A stretch of 64,000 bases of DNA from contig JAXCGZ010022677.1 of the NCBI GenBank assembly GCA_037179515.1, positions 62,001-126,000 of the forward strand, read 5' to 3'. This stretch comes from Halocaridina rubra. Its lineage: Eukaryota > Arthropoda > Malacostraca > Decapoda > Atyidae. Position numbers and translations under genes: made by a program. This document shows, one piece after another, positions 20,930 to 33,200 of this stretch; positions within the stretch are counted from its first letter, which is position 1; each line of letters begins with the position of its first letter. The notes under the pieces are model-generated. The model was not told where the DNA came from, searched no databases, and saw nothing but the letters and a program-made list of their open reading frames with translations.

Positions 20930-21060
20930 CATAACATAGTGATGGACCTGCATTCAAGCCCTCTGTGGAACAGTTGGAAGGATATTCAACCATAATTCCC
21001 CTGCTTTAATCTGTCTGTGTACAACTCCAAATGGGGACTAATAGTGTGACACAAAAAGAT
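20930..21060 (+). repeat. SINE family A copy (head missing)
   Basis: It reads 'attcaagccctctgtgg', 'ttggaaggatattcaacca' and 'actccaaatggggactaata'. It ends about 125 bp upstream of the RAE1 start codon. Confidence 0.7.
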
Positions 21061-21183
21061 GTATAATCTGAATTACAGATCCTTTTCTGTTCTGTATACT
21101 TTGTATTTTTAATAACGACCTGTTTCTCTTTTTATGACTGCAAATGATAATCTTATTACGTACAAATACCATAGACGACTACC

Positions 21184-21285
21184 ATGTTTAATCCTACCAC
21201 ATTTGGAAGCAGTGGGACTGGATTTGGGGGATTTGGGATGGGAACCTCAACGCCTGCTTCTGCTAATCCCATGAAAGATTTTGAG
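21184..21285 (+). CDS. RAE1: RAE1 coding exon 1
   Basis: The start is actaccATGTTTAAT. It encodes [16 protein letters not shown] and on to MKDFE, the Gly/Thr-rich N-terminal tail of RAE1. The donor is GAG|gtaatt. The last 35 bases are echoed several times in the following intron. Confidence 0.95.
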
Positions 21286-24200
21286 GTAATTAGAATACTT
21301 AATAATCCTTTCATAGGTAGCTTGTAACTTCTACTTCTGCCAATCCCATGAAGGATATTAGCAAATTTAATTATTTAGTAATGCTTTCTTAGATAATGTG
21401 TAACTTCTACACATGCCTCTTCTAATCCCATGAAGGATTTTAAGGTAATTAGAGTAATCCTTTCATAAATAGTATGTAGCTTTTACTCCTGCTTTTGCTA
21501 ATCCCATAAAGCATTTTGAGGTAACTGTATTATTTAGTAATCTTTTCATTGATTGCATGCAATATTTACTCTTGCTTCTGCTAATCCCATGGAGGATTTT
21601 GAGGTAGATGACTCACTTCCTTTCATATATAATACGTTAAGTTGAAGAACGTTCTTTGGTTGATTTCATAATAGTGGTAATTAATGTACTGTAAGTAGTA
21701 TGGTAATTCACTTCATCAGGTATAATATTGATTAAAATATGACGAAAATCATATTGAACATGATTCAATAAACTCCTATTTTGTAATAGTAGTCTAAAGC
21801 TTACAAACATAGAAACTCATTTTATCATGGATTTGTCGAGTGCAGTAATTATATAGTTTATAGTCTCTGACTTTTTTAAGCTTACTTGTTGCATGGCTTA
21901 TAATGAAAGTGATAATGATAATAATAATAATGAGTAATTACTACCTTTATCATCAGGTTGTTAATCCCCCGGATGACTCAGTTCAGTGTATGGCATTTTC
22001 GCCCCCATCAATCCCCCAAGATTTCTTAGTTGCCGGAAGCTGGGACAATAATGTAAGTCTTATAACATATATTCTTTTATCAGTCCAAATGCAAAAGCAG
22101 TAATCCTCCTTATAAGGGATGTACCTGAGTCAAAGCTAAAAACTTGACTCTTTGAAGGGGGAAAATACGAAGCATGGGATTTCCAGTCCCATTGCTTTGC
22201 TACACCTACTCAACTTTTACGACACGCAGAGGAACGTAGAGGCAGTATTCTTCCCCCCGTCCTTGTTGAGCTCACAGATCAATGTGGCAGGATAAATCAA
22301 TGACAGATATACAATATATATCTTTAATATTGTGGCCAAAAGATAACATCGTATACCTACCGCTTCTCTACAATCCACTGTTGATCTCAATATAAACAAA
22401 CAAACAAAAGACGCTCGAGAAGTGTAATATCGTATGTAATAATTTAAACAGAAATAACATACCCCCTATTTTTTAAACAGAAAAAATACTTTAAAAAAAT
22501 TACAACATTATACCCTATGCTGTATAAATGCAGAACTTAAAAAGTTAAATATAACAACAAAAACATAAAAAATAAAAACTTCTTTTTAAGAAATGAATAT
22601 TCTTTTACTTTTTCCTTCACAAAATCAGTACAACATAGCATTCTATTTAATTATTATTTCAAAGATTTATTTTCAAAGTTTCTACCTATTTTCTAAGAAT
22701 TTACTCCTTATTTTGTCAATACATCAGCCAACTGTGCTTTTGAATCCACCCAAAATATCTTCAACTCAATATTTTGTACCATTTCTTTGAGAATAGCAAT
22801 GTCCATTCTTAATCTTTTTTCTGATATAATTTTAACTGAGTGCACATTATCATAAAGTGAACGGTTATCTACAAAGAGTTCTACAGGCAATTTTCTTTCT
22901 TTATCATATAGTATTTGAGACAACATACTTCCAAGATAATAGGCCATATCCACTGCCTTAGCAGCTGCTAATGTTTCTGCTGCAAGTGTGCTTTTTACAA
23001 GCCTTCTTATTTTGTTTGCCTCCCAATACAATGGACAGCTATTTCCATTTTCATCCACAAGAAAACTTCCAAAGCCCCCAGCACTACCAATCCATCTGAA
23101 AGATTAGCATAGGAAGCATCACTGTATACAACCAATTTATATTTGGAAGTGTCACCTAATCCTGGGAAGCATATTGAACTCTCAAAAGTACAAGCTTTCC
23201 ATAGACATATATTTGCCTCAATCATATCTTCTACTTTAGACTTATTGACCTTACAGCTAAGTTCTAACACATCATATGATATATCAGGTCTTGAATTAGT
23301 ACACAACCACCTTTGTTGGCCTACAAGACTTCTAAAACTCCTTTTCTTCTTCACTACACTCCATATTCTTATTTAATCCTCTAGCAGCACTTACACTTAT
23401 AGAGTTTAGAGATTTACAGTATTCATTTTGATGAAGTGTGATTCCATGTTCATTTTGAATAATATCTAGTCCAATATATCTGAAAATAATATTACTCAGT
23501 TCCCTAACCTGAAAATAATTTCTGATTTGGGTAATGACAACATTTTCAAATTTCATAGTTCCTCCCCACAAGAAATCATCTACATGCATTAAAAACAAAC
23601 CACATAATTCTCCTTCATGGTACCAGTAGAATGCTGCTGGTCAGTTTTCACTTACATCCCATCTTCAGCAGGAAAGTCTTTACTGTGAGATACCACTTCC
23701 TAGCTGCGTCATTAAGGCTATATATATATATATTTTTTTTTTTAAGAGTGTGACACCGGGATAGGCAGAAACTGCCCTCATCAACAAAGGCCCGGGCACG
23801 AGAAAATACCAAGACGAAGGAAAAGAAAAAGTTAAGGGCAAGGCAGAGGTGAGGTAATGTCACACAAAGGAAAACGACAGACAGAAAAAACAGTCAAAGT
23901 AAAGAGGACCCAGAGATATGGAGGACTAGGCTCTGAGATGACGATAGATCTGCTTTTTGAAGGATGAAAGGTCATAAGAGCTAGGAAAGACAGAAGGAGG
24001 AAGAGAGTTCCAGAGTCTGGAGGTAGATGGGAAGAAGCAGTCGCTGCACCGACCAATCCGCGAGCTACAAATCTCCACACAGTACCTGTGAGATGAGGCC
24101 GCTTGGCGAGTGTTACGCGGCCTCGGCAGTGGAGGAGGGATGCAACTCGCCAACTCATCAGAGCAGCGATGTAAGTAGTAGCGATAAAAAAGCGAAAGGG

Positions 24201-27200
24201 AAGATACCTTACGGCGAAGAGAGAGAGAATCCAGGTTAGAAGTAAGAGAAGGATCATTAATGAGTCTGACTGCCTTCGATTGAACCCTATCGAGAAGATA
24301 AGTAAAGGAAGAAGCACCCCAGATGTGTGAGCAGTATTCTAAGCAGGGGCGGATAAGACCTTTGTAAATTTTATGTAACTGCAATGAGGAAAAGTAATAA
24401 CGAAAACGAAACAAAACCCCCAATTTTTTGGATGAAGATTTAGAAATTTGGATTATGTGATTCCTCCAAGACAAGTTAAGAGGCTATATGGATACCTAAT
24501 ATATTGATAGAGTTAAGAGGGTAAATTTCATTAGTTTCGAAGACAATAAGGTTATCAGGAGGAGAAGAAGATAAAGAGATAGCCAGAAACTGTGTCTTGG
24601 AGGCATTGAATTTAACTAAATTTTGAGTGCCCCATTCAGATACTCTCTGCAAATCGGAGTTAAGAGTAGAAGAAAGAGTGATACGAGATGATTACGAGTA
24701 ACAGATGAAGGTTGTGAAGAAAAGGCAGAGGAAAAGTGAAGGGTAGAATCATCAGCAAAGGCATGAAGAAGAGAGGAAGATGGGGACTGTAGAAGATCAT
24801 TGATGAAGAGAAGGAAGAGAGTAGGTGAAAGAACAGAGCCCTGTGGAACACCACTGGACACAGAGAAAGGGCTAGATGTCGCGCCATCAACAACTACAGA
24901 TATAGAACGGTCAGTAAGAAAACTGGAAATCAGAGAACAGAAAGAAGGGGTAAAGCCGTAGGCTGGGAGTTTGGCCAACAGAGCCTTGTGCCAGACTCTG
25001 TCAAAAGCCTTAGAGATATCAAGGGCGACGACAAAGGATTCCCCATAGTTCCCCAGAGAAGATGACCATACATGAGTAAGATAGGACAGGAGATCACCAG
25101 TGGATCTTGCCTTGCGGAAGCCGTACTGGTGATCGGAGATAAGTGAGTTAGATTCAAGGCGTTTCAAAAAGTGAGCATTGAGCAAAGTTTCGAAAACTTT
25201 AGCAATAGAGGAGGTTAGAGCAATAGGTCGGTAGTTAGAAGGAATAGAGCGGTCACCCTTCTTAGGAACAGGTTGAACTAGAGCATGCTTCCAAGATGAA
25301 GGATAGATACTGGTTGACAGAATGAGGCGAAAAAGACGGCAAAGCACGGGAGCCAGTTCATCTGCAAACTCCTTAAGGAACCTTGCAGGGATACCATCGG
25401 GACCAGATGCCTTGTTTGTCTTTAGTGAGCGAAGAACCTTATGAACTTTGCGTGAAGAAAGGATAAGGGAGGGCATAGGGTTAGAGAGGGGAAAAGACTG
25501 AGGAACAGGTGCGTTGGAATCGTTGATAGAAGAGTTGGCAGAAAAATGAGAGCCAAAGAGAGTGGCTTTGTCAGTGGGAGAGCAAGCTATAGAACCATCA
25601 GAACGAATGAGAGGGGGAAAGCTTGAGATACAGAAGTTTTTGGAGAGGTTTTTGGCTAAGGACCAGAAGCATTTGTCATTGGGAGAGGAGTTAAGGTCAT
25701 CAACTTTCCTTCTTATAAAGGAAGCCTTAGACCTTCGAATCTGAGCTGTACAGCGATTCCTAGCTATAATAAAAGCAGAGCGAGTTAAATCGGAAGGAGA
25801 GGCTTGGTAAGATCGGTGAGCCTGATTCCTAGCCTGGATAGCCATGGAGCAGGCATGGTCAAACCAAGGTTTAGGGGGAGAGAAAGTTTTTGTAGAAGAG
25901 GGGATGTACGCCTCCATTCCCGCGGTCATGATCTCGGCAACTTTTACAGCTACCCGATCAGGGTTGCGGGACCGAAAGCAGTAGTCATCCCATGGAAAGT
26001 CAAAGAGAAAGTTACGCAAATTTTCATATTGAGTTCGCTCGAAGTGCCAAAGGCGGCGTTGAGTAGGAGGGATTGGTGGTGGGGGAGCGAAAATGGAAGA
26101 GACAGAGATCATGGAGTGGTCAGATTTACCAAGAGGGGAAAGCACGGAATAAGAGTAGTTTGAAGGGTTAGAAGTAAAAAAAAGGTCAAGAATGTTAGCA
26201 GCATGTTCGTGACGATCAGGAACACGAGTAGGATGTTTGATAATTTGCTCCAGATCATGAGTAATAGAGAAAGCAAGAGCCTCGCTTCCTCCCACATCAG
26301 TGTGAGAAGAATGAAGCCACTCACTGTGGTGTACATTGAAGTCTCCAATGTAGAGAACTTCGGCATGTGGGTGAGAAGATAGCAAGGACTCATGGCACGA
26401 GGAGAGATATTCAAAGAAAGATACAAACTCGGTGGAGTTTGGAGTTTGCACATTTTTCCAACTTCCAGAGTATATTATTATCATAACCTGCTTCCACAGG
26501 GAGAATAATATATACTTCATGCTCAAATTATTTACTCTGTAGAATTGCAGCCTTAATATCAATTGAATTTACTGCCCACTTTCTGGAAGACAAGATAGCA
26601 ACGAAAGATCTCAACACTTCCTTACTAACAGTGGGAGAATCTGACTGAATGTTTTCTTTTTCCTCGAAACCTCTGGCAACCTGCCGTGCTTTGACTTTAA
26701 TTTTTCTAGTGCTGTTTTCCCTTTTTGTTACTACCCATCGAACTGATAATACTTTTTGACCCGCATTCAGAACCTCTTTATGCACACCAAAATTCTTCCA
26801 GCTTTTCAGTTCTTCTTCTTTTGCTTTGATAAGTTCATGATTTTCTGTATTTTCACAAGCCATTACTATTTCACTAGGTTCTTGTATTCCATCCTCATCT
26901 AATACAGGGATCCATTTTTCTACATCTCTATACCAGTCAAGAGCAGAAATTCGTCCATCTTCATGTTCAATATTCCTACAACTACTGTATTTTCCTGTGG
27001 ATTTTTCAGCACGACTATACACAGTTACTGTCTGCCAATTATCTGACTCTTTTGGTAGGAATCTCACTTTCTGTCCAATATTTAGAATACTTTTGATTAC
27101 TACACTACCTTGAATTGTGTCCTAAACTGTGGCGTGGTCCACTTCTTCCTGTGTTTTATCACAACTTTTGTCTTCCACAATATTTTCAACTGGATTTATA

Positions 27201-30200
27201 ACTGCTTCTATCTCTCTACTTGTAACCATTTCCTCGTTTTTTTTTGATGCCTCAACATATCAAGTAATGAATTTCTGTCGAAACTGTATGGCATCTTCTA
27301 AACATGCATTTCATGGGCTCTTACAATATTTGAACCATATTTCAAGATCACTGTTTTACCATCTTGACCAATAACTGTAGCAGGTCCTTTCCATTCCTTT
27401 TGCCCTTCATTCTTAAAATACACTTGATCGCCATTTTTAAGGGCTATTCCAGTGTTTCTCACTTTATGTCTTAGTGCCCGTCGTATTTTCTCAGAGGTTT
27501 CTGCTGCAATAAAAGCTTTTCTTGCTGAGTGACTAGCATTGAGATGCTTAGCTATCGTTTCACTAGATGTTGTACTTCCAGTGCAGGAAGTTCATCACTC
27601 ATGGTACATGGCAGTTTTGGATTCCTTCCGTATACAAGTTGATAAGGGCTGAAACCCCTTGTCATCTGAAGGCAATTTTTAGCATTGACTGCCCATGCTA
27701 AAGCCACTTTTAAAGATAATTCTGGTTGCTCTACTACTATTTTGACCACCATTTCATCTATAACTGCATGATTCTGCTCATACAGGCCATTACTGAAGGG
27801 GGAATATGCAGCTGTATGCATCACTTGAATGCTCATATTCTCGCACATCTTCAAGAACGTGTTGTTAGCAAACTCACCACCATTATCACATAGAAATTTT
27901 GCCGGGGCTCCTAAGCTTGTTCCCAAACAAGTCACCATAATTTTCTCAACTATCTCCTTAGGTTCTTTACTTTTAATCACACATGATATTGAGAACCTTG
28001 TTGCCATGTCTACCATATGCAGAAAATCTATATCTCCTTTCTTATATGCCTTTAGGTCTACCACTACAATTTCATTGAACTCCTTTGCCATATTCACTCT
28101 TACAATTAGCCTTGATGGCGTTTTCTTATACTTCATGCATATATCATAGCTATATGACACTTCTTCAGCATATACAAAGCACATCTCGTCTTTTACACCA
28201 GCATCCTTTAATAGCTGAATCAGTCTCTTATAAGTGGGATGACCAAATTGTTGATGTACTTTTTAAATTTTTTTCTTCTTTTATTTTTCATCATCACCTA
28301 AGGTTAACATTATTTCTTCTGTTTTCTTCCAAACTTCCATTTCATCCCGAAGTGGAAGGTAATAGTGTCCTGAAGAAGTGCACCTCATTAATTTTTTTTC
28401 CATGTATTATCGCAATATAATTTTCCAAGTCCAATCTCATATTTGCTCTCTTGATTGATTTCTTGCAGAATAGAATGGGAATAGAGCAATTCACCACTTC
28501 AGCTGTTATATATGCTTGTTACTCATAATTTTCACTGGAAATTTTACCTTCTTCATTGATTTGTACACATTACCGTCACCAAATCTAAATGTTGCTTCCC
28601 TTTCTTCCTCTTCTATCATCAATTTCTCCTCTTCTGATAACGTCTGTATATACGATTTCAACCAGTCAATACCACAAACTGTAGAACTGCATGCTGCATC
28701 GAGAATAGCATAACTAATAGATTCTGTTATCAACACAGACATTATTTCAGGACTTTCAACAACAGCATATGACTCTGCTTTGTGTACTTCTTGATTTGCA
28801 CTATTTACATGCACATTTCTCGGACATGCTGGAGACAGATGGTACTCGGATCTACATAAATAACACTTTCCAACTTTACCATATTTATCAGCAGAGTTTT
28901 TTTGGCCACTTTTCTTACTTCTATTTGCTTTGTTTCTTCTTCCTCTAAATCCTACACAGCCTCTTCCCCTCGTGACTATATTTATATCCTCTGTGTTAAA
29001 CACTGGCTCAGATTTTACTACTACTGCAGGAGTCTCACCTAGGCCTACATTACATGACACTGCACCCAATGACAATACTTCTTGGCTTCCAAAAAATTTC
29101 CTTAAGACTTGCTGCATGAACTCAAACATTTATTCTGGTTCACTGAAAGATACTGCTGTCAACACAATATGTTTGTCTTTAACCTCTAGCCCCGCATTGT
29201 CCAGTAGTTTGAATGCTAAAATACACTTTGGTATACAGTAGTCACGTTGTACTTACCTAAAATTGCACTTCTTTTCATAAATTCCAAAATATACTTCTCC
29301 ATAGTGTCTTCCTTTTCCTTTTTATATCTATCGAATTTTATCCATGATTCATACGCTGCTGACACTTCATCCTTTTTATACCATTTATCCAAGTAGCCTA
29401 GCAAAACTTTCACTCTGTCGTCATTTGCTAATTTTTCAACGTCAAGCTCTTAAAAATCTTACCCATCACCTCTCTTCCTTCTGGGAATGATAGTGCAATT
29501 GTCATAGTTTGCTTCTTATTTTCAATACTTGTGATAAGCTGCCATGCTTTTAATTCTTGTATCCAGCGGTCGTAACTTTTGTCTCTTCCAAACATCGGCA
29601 CTCGTGCCCATCCACAATCGCTATTGTCGGTCATCTTTTTTTCATTATTTTCGTCTTAATACTCGTCAGTTTTCTTTCACCTGCCGCAAACCACGTTCTG
29701 CTACCATTTGTTGAGCTCACAGATCAATGTGGCAGGATAAATCAATGCCAGACATACAATATATATCTTTAATATTGTGGCCAAAAGATAACATCGTATA
29801 CAGACCGCTTCTCTGCAATCCACAGCTGATCTCAACATAAACAAACAAACTAAAGACGCTCAAGAAGTGCAATATCGTATATAATAATTTGTACAGAATT
29901 AATAGTCCTCAGTGCGATTAAATAGTCTTATATATAACCCTGGAGTTGTGTATGTTGATATATATTCTTCAGGAAATGTTCCTTAGAAATAAAATAGAGT
30001 TGTCAGTACTTTAGACTGTATTTCTTTGCTATTGTCATGTGGGGGAGGAGGGATTTTATGTGTGCTCTGGTGTCTATGAAGTTAATGGATTTTGTATACC
30101 AGAGAGATGAGTCCTCTACAGTTGCCTCCAATCCAGTCTTGTCTAGTGGTGATTGAAGGTATGGGATATGGGTGTTTTATGTGTTGTGTAGTTTTGATTC

Positions 30201-33200
30201 ATGTAAGATGGCAGTTTGCATATTGTGTTAATTGTTGTAGTGTAGTGAGTTCTTAATTTTTTTTTATGTTTATTCCATCTGTTATATTGTAGAATATTGA
30301 TGTTATGTGTATTAAGTGCTGCTAATGGAGGGTTAGAAGGGGATATAAGTGAGTGGGTTGTAGGAGATGGTATTGATGATGATGACTGAGGTGAGAGTTG
30401 TGGTACTGGGGATGTTGACGGTGTCAAAGAGATGGACAGATTAGGGGAATGGGATGTGGAAAGAGTAGAGGATGGGTTGGAGAAGGGTAGAGGGAGTACT
30501 TTGAGCAGATTCAAGTATGTGTACAGCGATTCTTGTTGGCAAGTTTTGTAGTGGTGAAATGGGTTCACTTTCTTCATGAATTGCAAAAGATTGAACCTTT
30601 GGTGTGTCAGCCGGAAATAACGTGTTTGGAGCATGTTGGAGATATGTTTGTAGTTGGATCCTTGGTTGCACTTGATGTCTATTGCTATATGGAGTAAATA
30701 ACCCACTTGAGAGTTCTTTTCTCATTTACAGAGGTTCCAAGATAGTAGATGACTGTTCTTTCTTATTTGCTTAGATGTAGTGCAGAGAGGTTCAGAGAGA
30801 TGGTAAGAGTGTCCCTATTAAATGTTCTTTCTCATTTACGAAGGTTCGATGCTGGGAGGTTCAGAGAGATGGCAAGACCATTGGCAAAGCACAACAGACG
30901 ATGGGTGGTCCTGTTATGGATGTTGCTTGGCATGATGATGGAAGCAAGGTACGTATAGGAGGTAATTACAAATACTTTGTTTTTTGAAACATGTTGCTTG
31001 AAGTGAATATCAGAAATTGATCTTTTAAGGAAGAATAGCCCCATGGTGGCCTAGAGTTATTCATATTTACAAGGTAAGTCGCTTTACTTAACAATTTACA
31101 AAGGTATTTAAATTTACATGGAGTTTTGGGGGTTACTTATCATTACAGAATTCCAAAAACTTAGATTGAATCGCCATAGAATGCATCAATAGATGTGTTA
31201 ATCATACTATGGCATTGACTGTATGGGTATGAGAGAAGCAAGATATGGTCAGTTTGATTATATGTGCTATGTGCCTTGTGATTGTATTGTTACATTACCA
31301 CTTTGCAGGTATTTATGGCAAGTGCAGATAAAACTGTTCACTGCTGGGATTTAGGAAGTAATCAGAAGATGCAGGTAGCACAACATGAGGCACCAGTAAA
31401 GACTGTGCATTGGATTAAAGCTCCTACCTACTCCTGTATCATGACAGGATCATGGGATAAGACTTTGAAGGTAAGGAGAATGTTGATAGCATGCAGTGTA
31501 ACTTTAATTTTATTCCATCCATATACAGAAGCCATATGCCTCCTTAGATGGCTCAGTCAAGCATAACACTTGACTTTTTATGAGAGGAAAATATAAAGAA
31601 TGAGATTCCCAGTCCTCCTGCTTCAACATTTAATCAATTTTTACGACCTACTTGGAAACACAGAGTAGGTAATCTTGCCTCAACCCGTAGAGAAAATTAT
31701 TTTCGTTTTTAATATTGCACATATTGTGTTTCAGGGCAGGAAATAATCTTAAATTACCATAGAGTCATGATAGTTGCAAATTCCACCTCCTTGTTATTTT
31801 ACACCCCCAGTCCTTGTTTTTATAAATACAGTAATGCTCCCACCTCACAAACACTCTCCCCCACGAACAAACCTCTCCATGAACACAATTTTCGAGCAAA
31901 TTTTGCATTGCCCCCCGAATAATGCTCGAGTTCCGAACACGCATACACATACACATCTGGCCGGGCAACCACATTCCTGTTCACCCTGGTGACGCGTGTT
32001 TGCTCTCAGTTCTGCATTGGTGCCCGCGCTGTATAGTTTGTTCGTTGTTCTTTCTGGGCTTGGAGGTCAATGAGGAGCTGGTGGAGGACCACAAATAAGA
32101 ACTGACCACCAAGGAATTGATTGAGTTGCAACGTGAACAGGTGAAGACTCTCCAAGAGGAGCAATCAACGGAGGAGGGGGAAGAGAGGGTAAAGGTGTCC
32201 AGTGAAAAATTTAGAGATATTTTTAACAAATGGAGTGAGGTGCAGGCTTTTATTGAGGATCATCACCCAGACTAAATTGTGGGCAACAGAGTAGTGAACA
32301 TAGTAAATGACATTGCGATGTGTTATTTTAGAAAAATTTACCAGCAAAGAAAAAGATGAATTTCAATGGTCGAGTTCTGAACACGCATACACATACACAT
32401 CTGGCCGGGCAACCACATTCCTGTTCACCCTGGTGACACGTGGTTGGTCTCAGTTCTGCATTGGTGCCCGCGCTGTGTAGTTTGTTCGTTGTTCCTTCTG
32501 GGCTTGGAGGTCAATGAGGAGCTGGTGGAGGACCACAAATAAGAACTGACTACCAAGGAATTGATTGAGTTGCAACGTGAACAGGTGAAGACTCTCCAAG
32601 AGGAGCAATCAGCGGAGGAGGGGGATGAAAGGGTAAAGGTGTCCAGTGAAAAATTCAGAGATATTTTTAACAAATGGAGTGAGGTGCAGGCTTTTATTGA
32701 GGATCATCACCCAGACTAAATTGTGGGCAACAGAGTAGTGAACATTGTAAATGACATTGTGATGTGTTATTTTAGAAAAATTTACCAGCAAAGAAAAAGA
32801 TGAATTTCTCTGGATCGTTTTCTTGTGCCACTAGCCAGAGAACCACCTTCTAAAATAGAACATAGAGAGAAAACGCTTGATATACTGCCTGTATCTGAAG
32901 AGTTCCCTAACGTTTTTATGGAGGGGGAGTCTTTCAAAAAAGTAGTCCTCCTTCCCCTCTTCCTCCACCACCATCCATGTGTGCCAGCAACAAATCATCC
33001 ACAAAGGTAAATGCAGTACTGTACCATGTTTTATTTAGAGTAGAATTTCTTTTTATTATTAATGAAATTTTCCTATTACAGGTGAAATACAGTCTTTTTA
33101 GTTTTCATAGTCATTAATAAAATTTTCAATGTATATTTATGGTGATATGGAACGGATTAATTGAAATTATATGCATTTCAATGGGAAAAATTGTCTCACC

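Larger units (their letters stand above)
18300..21183. other. TOPBP1-RAE1 intergenic region, part 2
   Basis: This is upstream of RAE1 and AT-rich. It holds three SINE A copies (19121, 20728, 20930) and a TTAGG-like run at 19395. No open frame looks real. A RAE1 5' UTR exon and promoter must be here or at 21100-21183, but I cannot place them. Confidence 0.45.
22264..29904 (-). mobile_element. Copia (Ty1) LTR retrotransposon, GalEa-like, complete with LTRs and target duplication, carrying a nested LINE
   Basis: The two LTRs are 196 bp each (22264-22459 and 29709-29904), and gtcct flanks the element at 22259-22263 and 29905-29909. The minus strand shows, in order, gag with a C-x2-C-x4-H-x4-C knuckle ([15 protein letters not shown]), protease, integrase with its D-D-E residues, RT and RNase H. 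Integrase before RT defines Copia. A purine tract lies just inside the 3' LTR (22460-22476, read on minus). A primer site should begin just inside the 5' LTR at 29708 leftward (tggtagcagaacg). Several frameshifts and a 2.7-kb LINE insertion in RT make it inactive. By eye about 16 of 196 LTR positions differ, so it is not recent. GalEa membership is inference from host type and the protease motif. Confidence 0.93.

Noticed and set aside
24027..26163. Plus-strand frames at 24.0-24.2, 25.6 and 25.8-26.2 kb
   Set aside because: They are antisense to the LINE ORF2.
31981..32673. Two near-identical minus-strand frames of 82 codons
   Set aside because: They are antisense shadows of the duplicated Tigger transposase fragment.
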